64,000 bases of DNA, from NCBI GenBank assembly GCA_031553855.1, contig JAVBKW010000001.1:52020-116019 (forward strand). Direction: 5' to 3'. The notes below the pieces were generated by a model. That model was not told the DNA's origin and did no database searches. It saw nothing but the letters and a program-made list of their open reading frames with translations. The translations under genes were made by a program, and so were the position numbers. Positions 1-7,320 of the stretch are shown piece by piece; positions within the stretch are counted from its first letter, which is position 1; every line of letters starts with the position of its first letter. This DNA comes from RACS-047 sp031553855 (GTDB taxonomy: Bacteria; Bacillota; Clostridia; Christensenellales; Pumilibacteraceae).

Positions 1-101
1 ATATCGCGGAGGCTGTTTTTAAGTCCTTTGCGCGCGCGCTTAAAGAGGCTGTAAAAATAACCGGCGATAAAATACCGAGCAGTAAGGGGTCGCTTGAATG
101 A
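1..101 (+). CDS. hisB: Imidazoleglycerol-phosphate dehydratase, C-terminal end (partial)
   Basis: Only the last 32 codons lie in the window, in the frame starting at base 3 and ending with TGA at 99-101. The peptide reads IAEAVFKSF...ALKEAV and ends PSSKGSLE. This matches the conserved HisB tail, in which a helix of the form EAxFKxFARAL is followed by PSTKG. HisB dehydrates imidazole glycerol phosphate in histidine biosynthesis. The stop overlaps the hisA start as ATGA, which supports a translationally coupled his operon. The call rests on a short segment but is reinforced by the two his genes that follow. Confidence 0.85.
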   Translation, partial: IAEAVFKSFARALKEAVKITGDKIPSSKGSLE

Positions 102-823
102 TACTTTTTCCCGCAATAGATATTTTAGACGGTAAAAGCGTAAGGCTTTTGTACGGAGATTTTGATAAGGTCACAGTTTACGGCGACCCTGTAGATATGG
201 CAAAAAAATGGCAGGCGCAGGGCGCGCAGTTTTTGCATATCGTAGACCTAGACGGGGCTAAAACCGGAAGAGGAGCAAACCTCGACGTTGTTAAAAAAAT
301 TGCCGCAAGCGTCGATATTCCCGTTCAGCTCGGCGGCGGCATAAGGACGATCGACGATATATCGCTGCGTATAAATCATGCGGGAGTAAACCGCGTTATT
401 TTAGGTTCATCGTGCTGCCTTGATCCGCATATAATTGATCAGGCTTTAAGTATGTTCGGCGAAGAAAAAATAGTTTGCGGTATAGACGCTAAGGATAACA
501 AGGTCGCTATTAAAGGTTGGGTGGAAAAAGTGGATATTTCACCGATACAGCTTGGTAAAGTCATGAAAGCAAAGGGCGTAAAATACGTAGTTTACACCGA
601 TATCAGCCGCGACGGCGCACTAACCGGGGTTAATTACTTAGCTTGCGCCCATATGGCTGAAGAAACTGGGCTCAACGTTATTGCAAGCGGCGGAGTAAGC
701 AGTCTTGACGATATAAAAAAGCTTGATTCGTTAAAACTTTACGGCGCGATACTCGGTAAGGCGATTTACAGCGGCGTATTTGACGTTAAGGACGCTATCA
801 AAGCATTAAAGGAAAATTATTAA
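98..823 (+). CDS. hisA: ProFAR isomerase (HisA)
   Basis: This cytosolic (beta/alpha)8 barrel of 241 residues has the normal family length. It isomerises the aminoaldose ProFAR to PRFAR in histidine biosynthesis. The N-terminal MILFPAIDILDGKSVRL carries the first catalytic Asp (PAIDI). QLGGGIRT and the late YTDISRDGALTG supply the phosphate-binding loops and the second catalytic Asp. ASGGVSSLDDI gives the second phosphate-binding strand. The start overlaps the hisB stop (ATGA), and the stop TAA shares its last base with the hisIE start. The usual partner hisF is not downstream, where it is commonly found. Confidence 0.97.
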   Translation: MILFPAIDILDGKSVRLLYGDFDKVTVYGDPVDMAKKWQAQGAQFLHIVDLDGAKTGRGANLDVVKKIAASVDIPVQLGGGIRTIDDISLRINHAGVNRVILGSSCCLDPHIIDQALSMFGEEKIVCGIDAKDNKVAIKGWVEKVDISPIQLGKVMKAKGVKYVVYTDISRDGALTGVNYLACAHMAEETGLNVIASGGVSSLDDIKKLDSLKLYGAILGKAIYSGVFDVKDAIKALKENY

Positions 824-1467
824 TGAATACGGATATTATCAGTAAAATCAAATTTGACGAAAAAGGCCTTGTTCCGGCAATAGCGCAGGACGTTTTTACA
901 AATAAAGTCTTAATGCAGGCGTATATGAACAGGGAGGCGTTAGAGCTTACCTTATCAACAAAGAAAGCGTATTATTACAGCCGCAGTCGTAAAGAGCTGT
1001 GGCTAAAAGGCGAAACGAGCGGTCATTTTCAGGAGGTAGTCAGCGTAAGCACAGACTGCGACTATGACTGTGTTTTGCTGAAAATCATTCAGACCGGGCC
1101 CGCTTGCCACACCGGGCAGGAGTCTTGCTTTTTCAATGAAATCGAAACGTTTAAGGATATCGCCGATATCGCCATATTAAAGAGCGATATCGATACTATA
1201 AAGGAGCGCAAAGAAAATCCGGCGGAAGGCTCGTATACAAACTACCTTTTAACAAAAGGCAAGGAAAAAATCTGCAAAAAAATAGGTGAGGAAAGCTCGG
1301 AAATTATAATAGCTGCAATGAAAGACGATAATAATGAGCTTGCCTGCGAGTGCGCGGATCTGTTGTATCATATGTTTGTGCTGCTTGAAGCTCAAAATTC
1401 CGATTTTTACGACGTGCTTAAAGTCCTGCGCGAGCGGCGCGAAAACGAAAGAAAACGCAATTATTAA
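823..1467 (+). CDS. hisIE: Bifunctional phosphoribosyl-AMP cyclohydrolase / phosphoribosyl-ATP pyrophosphatase (HisIE)
   Basis: The protein has 214 residues and two domains catalysing the second and third steps of histidine biosynthesis. Residues about 10-110 are the PRA-CH domain, with WLKGETSGHFQ, a metal-binding DCDYDC segment and GPACHTGQESCFF. Residues about 118-210 are the PRA-PH (HisE) domain, a helical MazG-like fold with EESSEIIIAAMKDD and ECADLLYH. The start shares one base with the hisA stop. It is the last his gene here; the next gene, comEC, begins 9 nt downstream. Confidence 0.97.
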   Translation: MNTDIISKIKFDEKGLVPAIAQDVFTNKVLMQAYMNREALELTLSTKKAYYYSRSRKELWLKGETSGHFQEVVSVSTDCDYDCVLLKIIQTGPACHTGQESCFFNEIETFKDIADIAILKSDIDTIKERKENPAEGSYTNYLLTKGKEKICKKIGEESSEIIIAAMKDDNNELACECADLLYHMFVLLEAQNSDFYDVLKVLRERRENERKRNY

Positions 1468-1476
1468 ATCGTCAAA

Positions 1477-3660
1477 ATGGTTACGCAAAAGAAAAACAGA
1501 GCAATTAATTTCAGATCATTTCTTCTTATTACCGCCGTTATTATATCGGCGGTAATTTGCGGTTATCTTACTCAAATCAATAAAACTGCGGGTTGGATAG
1601 TGTTTGTGATTGCTCTCTTTGTTTTCACCGCGGTCATTTTGTTGTCATTTGCTTATCTTAAAAGGACGTACGTTTTAATTTCAGTCATCATTTCCGCGGT
1701 TATGTTTATAATAGTATTTATAAATATAGTCGCGGTTTTTGAAAACCGCCATAATAAAAATATTGTCGAAAAAAGAAATTATGAAATAGCCGGAACCATA
1801 GACAGCATAAATCACAGCGAGCCAGATTTTGTTATCGTTTTAAAGGACGTTTCTATCGGGGTAGAGCAGGTCAAAGGTAAATGCCGCGTCGTCGTTCCCG
1901 AATCGAAAAAGGACGGCGTTATTTTTTATGCCGCGCCCGGAGACGCCGTTAAATTCAAATCTGCGGTGTATTTTGTTAAGCTTGTCTCCGACTCAGGCAA
2001 AGTTAATACGGCCTCTTTTAAAACCAACGTTCGTTATACCTCGTACGTTGATGATTCGTCCAGCTTAAGTTTTACTACCGGCAGGGCAGGCGCGTTGAAA
2101 CGCTTAAGTATGAATATAGAAACAATTTTAGAAAACGCAATGGGCGGCGAGCTTGGCGGATTAGCGTTCGGAATACTCACGGGAGATAAAACCGGCATCG
2201 CGGACGAGGCCAGAAACAGCTTTAACGTCAGCGGACTGGGGCATCTTCTAGCGGTTTCGGGGCTGCATATCGGCTTTATCTGCGCCGCTCTCACAAAACT
2301 GTTCGACGCGCTGCGCGTCAATAAAAAGGTTACATTTTTCATTGTTTTAAGCTTTTTGATATTTTATATGGTTCTGTCGGATTTTTCTTCCTCTGTTATC
2401 CGTGCAATAATAATGTGCGCGGTCATGTCGGGCGCGCGGCTTATTAATAAATGGTATGATCCGCTTTCATCATTGCAATTTGCGGTATGCGTAATTTTAA
2501 CTTTATTTCCGCTTTATCTTTTCGACGCCGGTTTTAATTTAAGCGCAACGGCCGTATTCGGAATAATCATATTTTCCAAATCAATAAAGAAATTTTTTAT
2601 GATGATAAAATTTCCTAAATTCATCGCCGCTTCGCTTTCAACGGTAATTTCGGTACAGATAGGCATTTTACCGGCAATGATATTTTATTTTAAAGAGATA
2701 CAAATATATTCCATTTTTGTAAACCTATTATTAATGCCGCTAATATCTATTACCTTTATGGCGATTTTGATATCGCTCGTACTCACGCTGATTTTTCCGT
2801 TTTTTAGTATTCTGATAAGTTTTTCCGGCATTTTGCTTTCTTTTATAAATACCGTCGCGTATGCCGTTTCGCTTTTGCCGTATTCTTTGATTTATTATTC
2901 TTCTACCGCTCTGATAATGCTAAGTTACATACCGTATTTTTTCATAAGCCGTTTTTATATGAAAAGGCGAAAAGTTGAACCCGTTAAAATCATTTCATTG
3001 GTTTTATGCGCTGCGCTCTCGCTCAGCGGTCTTGTGCTTGACAAAGGTCCCAAGCTTGATAATGCGCTGATTCCCTTAAACAGTTACTCATCCTTTTCAA
3101 GTATCGTCATAAACGAAGGCAAAACGTATGTTGTAGGGGCTATGCCGTCTGCTAATATTTTAGAAAGCTATATCAAAAGCAAATACTTTAAAGAAACGGA
3201 GGCGATCTTTTTAACAAGCCTCAGTAAACCGGAGGCGCGCCAGCTTGCAAATTTTGTGCGCAGGAATAAGGTCAATAAAATATATTTGCCGCTTGAGGCT
3301 GAAATGGACGGACTTGAATTGCTCATTGAAGAAAAAGTGGATAATTTTTATCTTTTGAGTGAAAACGATTTGCTCTTTGACGCTTTCAACGCTATTTATG
3401 AAGGTGAAAATTTTTTGGGGTATAAAATGAAAACAAAAGAAGTTTCCCTCTTATTTAGTAAAAAGCTCTATTTAGATAAAGACGCATTTATTGAGGCATA
3501 TAACGATTGCGCTATCATCCGTACTTTCTGGAGCGGCGAAGCTTCTGACGGTCGTATACTCTTGTGTAACTACTCAACCGAAAATAGTGGCGGAAATACT
3601 TTCGATTATAATTATCTTTTAGATTTTAAAAAAGGCACGATTTATAAAAACGTCCTTTAA
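1477..3660 (+). CDS. comEC: ComEC/Rec2-family competence membrane protein with degenerate C-terminal domain
   Basis: The 727-residue polytopic membrane protein resembles the channel that imports single-stranded DNA during transformation. Two or three membrane segments open the protein, and an extracytoplasmic OB-like region (about 90-190) follows. The Competence domain (about 215-490) has the family signatures GLAFGILTGDK, LLAVSGLHIGF and the characteristic run of helices. In the C-terminal part (about 520-727), where most ComEC proteins have a metallo-beta-lactamase-like domain, SSIVINEGKTYVVG keeps the fold pattern. The expected H-x-H-x-D-H metal ligands are replaced by LTSLSKPEARQL. The domain therefore looks catalytically dead. 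No comEA is nearby. Confidence 0.9.
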   Translation: MVTQKKNRAINFRSFLLITAVIISAVICGYLTQINKTAGWIVFVIALFVFTAVILLSFAYLKRTYVLISVIISAVMFIIVFINIVAVFENRHNKNIVEKRNYEIAGTIDSINHSEPDFVIVLKDVSIGVEQVKGKCRVVVPESKKDGVIFYAAPGDAVKFKSAVYFVKLVSDSGKVNTASFKTNVRYTSYVDDSSSLSFTTGRAGALKRLSMNIETILENAMGGELGGLAFGILTGDKTGIADEARNSFNVSGLGHLLAVSGLHIGFICAALTKLFDALRVNKKVTFFIVLSFLIFYMVLSDFSSSVIRAIIMCAVMSGARLINKWYDPLSSLQFAVCVILTLFPLYLFDAGFNLSATAVFGIIIFSKSIKKFFMMIKFPKFIAASLSTVISVQIGILPAMIFYFKEIQIYSIFVNLLLMPLISITFMAILISLVLTLIFPFFSILISFSGILLSFINTVAYAVSLLPYSLIYYSSTALIMLSYIPYFFISRFYMKRRKVEPVKIISLVLCAALSLSGLVLDKGPKLDNALIPLNSYSSFSSIVINEGKTYVVGAMPSANILESYIKSKYFKETEAIFLTSLSKPEARQLANFVRRNKVNKIYLPLEAEMDGLELLIEEKVDNFYLLSENDLLFDAFNAIYEGENFLGYKMKTKEVSLLFSKKLYLDKDAFIEAYNDCAIIRTFWSGEASDGRILLCNYSTENSGGNTFDYNYLLDFKKGTIYKNVL

Positions 3661-3686
3661 AACTAAAAAAATTCTTTTAATGTGTA

Positions 3687-3715
3687 TTTACTAAATATTA
3701 AATATATGCTAAAAT
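3687..3715 (+). promoter_or_regulatory. Predicted sigma-A promoter of the Spo0A_C-like gene
   Basis: TTTACT (3687-3692) and TAAAAT (3710-3715) are separated by 17 bp. They lie 17 bp before the ATG of the next gene, which also has a strong AGGGGAGG ribosome-binding site. This indicates transcription independent of comEC. It is a visual match only. Confidence 0.45.
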
Positions 3716-3732
3716 AATAAGGGGAGGCTGCT

Positions 3733-4254
3733 ATGGAAACAAAAGATAATTTGCGCGATATAAAAAATAGAGAACGTAATATAGAGAGCGCAGAGCTAAT
3801 AAATCGTTCAAGTGTTTTCGGGCCGGATCTGATACTTAATGAACTCGATCTTGTTATGAATTTTAGTGACCCGTATCATATAGAATCTTCAATATTGACT
3901 CTTTTAACGTATCTTGGTTTCCGCCAAAATGATTTAGGCTATAAGTATTCCATATTTATCATCAGCGAGTGCGTAATAAATATGGAAGTACCCAGCGTGC
4001 TTAAGCTGCAATATCAAAAATGTGCGGTAACATTTAACGTAACGGCGGCAAGCGTTGAGCAAAATATAAAAAACGCTATTAAGGAAGCGCAAAAAAACGG
4101 AAAGCTAAAAAGGCTTAACGATTTATTTGAAGGCGAATTTATAGGGACGGGTAATGTGGGCAATTCGCATTTGATCACATGTTTGTGCCAGCGTTTGATT
4201 ATTTGCCGCAAATATAAGAAAAATTTTTATCACCATAGGGCGGATATTTATTAA
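3733..4254 (+). CDS. Stand-alone Spo0A C-terminal DNA-binding domain protein (no receiver)
   Basis: The 173-residue protein has a region, about 50-155, that follows the Spo0A effector domain pattern. LLTYLGFRQNDLGYKYSIF corresponds to the Spo0A helix around GVPAHIKGYLYLR. AVTFNVTAASVEQNIKNAI corresponds to KKYNTTASRVERAIRHAI, the DNA-recognition helix. The segment ending RLNDLFEGEFI matches the following SISSLFG part. The N-terminal 45 residues are short and polar and cannot form a CheY-like receiver; no phosphoacceptor Asp block is present. The likely role is a DNA-binding regulator not controlled by phosphorylation, possibly acting at Spo0A-type sites. The fold assignment is by sequence pattern and the function is inferred. 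Confidence 0.7.
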   Translation: METKDNLRDIKNRERNIESAELINRSSVFGPDLILNELDLVMNFSDPYHIESSILTLLTYLGFRQNDLGYKYSIFIISECVINMEVPSVLKLQYQKCAVTFNVTAASVEQNIKNAIKEAQKNGKLKRLNDLFEGEFIGTGNVGNSHLITCLCQRLIICRKYKKNFYHHRADIY

Positions 4255-4278
4255 GATTTATCGCATTGAATTTAGTAC

Positions 4279-4291
4279 TATGTCAGACATA
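4279..4291. promoter_or_regulatory. Palindrome TATGTC-A-GACATA, copy 1
   Basis: A 13-bp dyad lies in the 113-bp gap between the Spo0A_C-like gene and metH. Read on the opposite strand it is TATGTCTGACATAGTAC, identical over 17 bases to the copy at 27645-27661. A one-mismatch copy lies at 29819-29831. It may be an operator or promoter element; the binding factor is unknown. Confidence 0.45.
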
Positions 4292-4367
4292 ACACTCAAA
4301 ATACGGAAATTTGTGTTAAAAAATAGGAAAAATTCTAAAAAATAGAACAATCGCGGACATAGAATAA

Positions 4368-6083
4368 ATGAAAATATTAAATTATATAAAAAATAACGTA
4401 GTTTTTTTTGACGGCGGTATGGGAACTCTATTGCAGGAAAAAGGCTATGACCGTCTTCCTGAAACGCTTAATTTTTCGGATCCGTCCGTTATAGCCGGAA
4501 TACATCGTGAATACGTTGTCGCCGGAGCCGATATCATAACGACCAACACTTTCAACTCCATTTCGTTGAAGTTGAAGCAATTCGGTATTGATACCGTCGA
4601 AAACATAAAAGCAGCAATTGAACTTGCCAAAAGCGCGGGGCCTAAATTTATTGTTTTGGGATTAGGGTCGCTGGGCAAACTGATCGAGCCAACCGGGGAG
4701 CTGACTTTTGACGAAGCTTATGAGCTTTTTATAGAAGAACTAGTAGCTGCTGAGGATAAAACCGACGCGATTTTACTCGAAACTTGTTCCGATCTTGCCG
4801 AAGCTAAAGCCTTTTGTTTAGCGTGTAAAGAGCATTCTAAGCTGCCTTTTTTCGTTACTATGACATACACCGGCGGCAGAACTTTTCTCGGAGTTTCGCC
4901 TCAAAACGCTGCGATAACTTTGGCGGCGTTCGGAGTTTCTGCGCTCGGCGTTAATTGTTCGGCGGGGCCGCTGCAAATGTTTGAGGTCGTTTCTGAGCTT
5001 TTGAATTATTCAAAAGTTCCCGTAATCGTTCAGCCGAACGCAGGTTTGCCGAAGATTCTGAACGGAAAAACTATATATGATATTGCGGTAAAAGATTTTT
5101 GCGATGCCGTTACAAAAATGATCGATAAGGGCGTTGCTATAGTCGGAGGCTGCTGCGGGACTACGCCTAAATTTATCCGTGAGCTAGTCCGGCAAAACGG
5201 CGGTAAAAAACGGGCAAAAACTCAATATGAAAAAATTACAGCCGTTACAAGCGCAACGCAGGTTGTAAATTTTAGCTTGGCTCCCATAATTATTGGAGAG
5301 AGGATAAATCCGACCGGAAAAAAATTGATGGCGGACGCGTTAAGAAGCGGAAATTTGAGCTATATTTTGGACGAAGCGATCGCGCAAAGCGAGTGCGGCG
5401 CGCAGATACTTGACGTTAATTGCGGGCTGCCGGACGTTGATGAAAAAACGCTGCTGAAGCAAATGGTAAAGGAAATCTGTGAAGTTTGCTTTCTGCCGCT
5501 GCAGCTGGACAGCTCCGATCATTCCGCGCTTGAAAATGCGGCGAGGTATTATGTAGGAAAACCTATTTTAAACTCAGTAAACGGTAAAGCGGAAAGCTTG
5601 AAAGCCGTATTTCCGATAGCAAAAAAATACGGTGCGGCAGTTATTGGTTTGACAATGGATGAAAACGGAATTCCTGCGAAAGCGGAAGGGCGGCTTGAGA
5701 TCGCAAGAAAAATCATTAATGAGGCGAAAAAGTACGGTATTGATAAGGAAGATATAATTATTGACTGCCTTGCCTTAACGGCCGCCTCATCGCAGCCGGA
5801 AATAAAAGAAACGTTAAAGGCGATAGGCTTTGTAAAAAAGCTGGGCGTTAAAACGCTGCTGGGCGTAAGCAATATTTCGTTCGGCTTGCCGAACCGGCCT
5901 CTTTTAAACAGCGTATATCTGTCTCTTGCGCTTAATTCCGGATTGGATGCCTGTATAATTGACCCGCTATCTATACAAATGACTGAAACGATCCGCGCTT
6001 ACAATGTGCTGAATAATACAGACGTTGACGCAGAGCAATATATCAAAAATCTTTCAGATAAATCGCGTGATAATAAAATATAG
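4368..6083 (+). CDS. Homocysteine methyltransferase + pterin-binding domain protein (short MetH)
   Basis: The 571-residue protein matches the first two modules of cobalamin-dependent methionine synthase. Residues about 1-285 are the homocysteine S-methyltransferase barrel, with FDGGMGTLLQ and the zinc cysteines in GVNCSAGP and GGCCGTTP. Residues about 300-560 are the pterin-binding (methyl-THF) barrel, with IIGERINPTGKK, LDVNCGLPDVD and LQLDSSD. The protein stops there: the cobalamin-binding and S-adenosylmethionine activation modules of full MetH (about 1200 residues) are absent. A separate corrinoid protein would be needed for methionine synthesis. No such gene is next to it and no clear ribosome-binding site precedes the ATG. 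Confidence 0.85.
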   Translation: MKILNYIKNNVVFFDGGMGTLLQEKGYDRLPETLNFSDPSVIAGIHREYVVAGADIITTNTFNSISLKLKQFGIDTVENIKAAIELAKSAGPKFIVLGLGSLGKLIEPTGELTFDEAYELFIEELVAAEDKTDAILLETCSDLAEAKAFCLACKEHSKLPFFVTMTYTGGRTFLGVSPQNAAITLAAFGVSALGVNCSAGPLQMFEVVSELLNYSKVPVIVQPNAGLPKILNGKTIYDIAVKDFCDAVTKMIDKGVAIVGGCCGTTPKFIRELVRQNGGKKRAKTQYEKITAVTSATQVVNFSLAPIIIGERINPTGKKLMADALRSGNLSYILDEAIAQSECGAQILDVNCGLPDVDEKTLLKQMVKEICEVCFLPLQLDSSDHSALENAARYYVGKPILNSVNGKAESLKAVFPIAKKYGAAVIGLTMDENGIPAKAEGRLEIARKIINEAKKYGIDKEDIIIDCLALTAASSQPEIKETLKAIGFVKKLGVKTLLGVSNISFGLPNRPLLNSVYLSLALNSGLDACIIDPLSIQMTETIRAYNVLNNTDVDAEQYIKNLSDKSRDNKI

Positions 6084-6136
6084 AGAAACCTAAAAGAACT
6101 TACCGGCTGACGCGTCCTAAAAATATAGAAGCTTAA

Positions 6137-6181
6137 AAAGGGGCTGTCTCACGAGTTTTTTTCTCGTGAGACAGCCCCTTT
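6137..6181. terminator. Perfect 19-bp hairpin with T7 loop (repeat family member 1)
   Basis: The arms 6137-6155 and 6163-6181 are fully complementary (core GGGGCTGTCTCACGAG) around a loop of seven T. Flanking A and T runs let it terminate transcription from both sides. It sits between the convergent metH and DUF1295 genes. Related hairpins occur at 28484 and 53142. Confidence 0.75.
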
Positions 6182-6273
6182 ACGCAGTAAAACAAGTTTT
6201 TGTGATGCGGAGCGGAAGAATTAGCTCGATCTTTGCACCTTTCCATTTTTTAAGAAGTTTATTGAGTTCTTTT

Positions 6274-7182
6274 TCAGTTACCGTCGGTTTCGTCCCTATG
6301 TTTTTTTACGGGGAACGGAATAAGCATACTGACGGTATTTTTATATTCTTGGTATGCGGGCCGTTTTGCGAGCTGCCTTTTTTCTGCCAATGGAATGCTG
6401 ACAAAAACAAATAAAAGCACCATCATAACAAAACCGAAAAACATATACCACATTTGAGGCAACAGAGGCAGCATATAAAGATAAACGCCCAGCCAGACTG
6501 AAATTTCGCCTAAGTAATTGGGATGACGGCTGTATTTCCATAAGCCTGTTTTAATTACGGCGTTAGAGTCGGTATTGTTTTTTCTGAAAACGTGCATTGA
6601 ATTATCGGCAAAAAGCTCTGCCGTTGCGCCGATAATTATTACTGCCGCGCCGAAAAGCGAGATCGGATTGAATGCGAAATCGGCTAAAGTAAGGAAAATG
6701 CCGGGAAGAAGTCCCGCAAAAACAAATATTGTGGGCATCATATTTATACCGACAAAATTTAAGATATGCCAAACTGCTTTACCGTGTTCGGTTTTGTACT
6801 TCTCATAGCGCCAGTCCTGAGTTTTAAGCGAGCTAAAAGTATACGCCCAATTGATCGTAAGCCTCCAGCTCCAAAAGCTCAATACGCCGAAAAAGATAAT
6901 ATTAGAAAAACCGAAAAGGTTGAAACGTATCATTAAAAACAGTATGATAATGAACGGCATCAGGCTCCAGTACGGGTCGTAAAAACTGGAATTTTTAAAG
7001 ATCAGGCCGAATGCCCACACGATAACTGTTGCGGCAACGTCCGCGACAAACACTGCCGCGGCAACGCGCCAGATATCGTCGGACGAAAGGTTGGCGGCAA
7101 TCGATTCAAATACAAAATATCCAGCCACGCAGGCGATAATATAAGACAGCGTAATAAATAAGTAGCCCTTGATTCTTTCCAT
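6274..7182 (-). CDS. DUF1295 / isoprenylcysteine carboxyl methyltransferase-like membrane protein
   Basis: The 302-residue integral membrane protein has about eight hydrophobic segments. Its C-terminal region contains LWKYSRHPNYLGEISVWLG, the signature shared by DUF1295 proteins, steroid 5-alpha-reductase C-terminal domains and isoprenylcysteine methyltransferases, which bind NADPH or S-adenosylmethionine near this motif. The substrate is unknown. The start at 7182 (MERIKGYLF) was chosen because AGAGGAC lies 6 nt upstream; a longer reading frame exists but its extra 44 residues are polar and have no ribosome-binding site. It lies downstream of the PadR regulator on the same strand, with a 138-bp gap. 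Confidence 0.8.
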   Translation of the reverse strand: MERIKGYLFITLSYIIACVAGYFVFESIAANLSSDDIWRVAAAVFVADVAATVIVWAFGLIFKNSSFYDPYWSLMPFIIILFLMIRFNLFGFSNIIFFGVLSFWSWRLTINWAYTFSSLKTQDWRYEKYKTEHGKAVWHILNFVGINMMPTIFVFAGLLPGIFLTLADFAFNPISLFGAAVIIIGATAELFADNSMHVFRKNNTDSNAVIKTGLWKYSRHPNYLGEISVWLGVYLYMLPLLPQMWYMFFGFVMMVLLFVFVSIPLAEKRQLAKRPAYQEYKNTVSMLIPFPVKKHRDETDGN

Positions 7183-7320
7183 TGTAAGTCCTCTTTTGTA
7201 GTTAGAATTGGTAACGCACTTATAAGCAATATTAGCTATTGTATAGTGAATAAATATGTTTTTTGTCTCATTAGCGGGGCGGATATTATTTTTGGTGCGG
7301 ACGCTTGCCCGCAACCGGTA

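Noticed and set aside
4255..4367. Riboswitch before the MetH-like gene
   Set aside because: The gap is only 113 bp and lacks conserved SAM or cobalamin riboswitch sequences; only the palindrome and an AT-rich stretch are visible.
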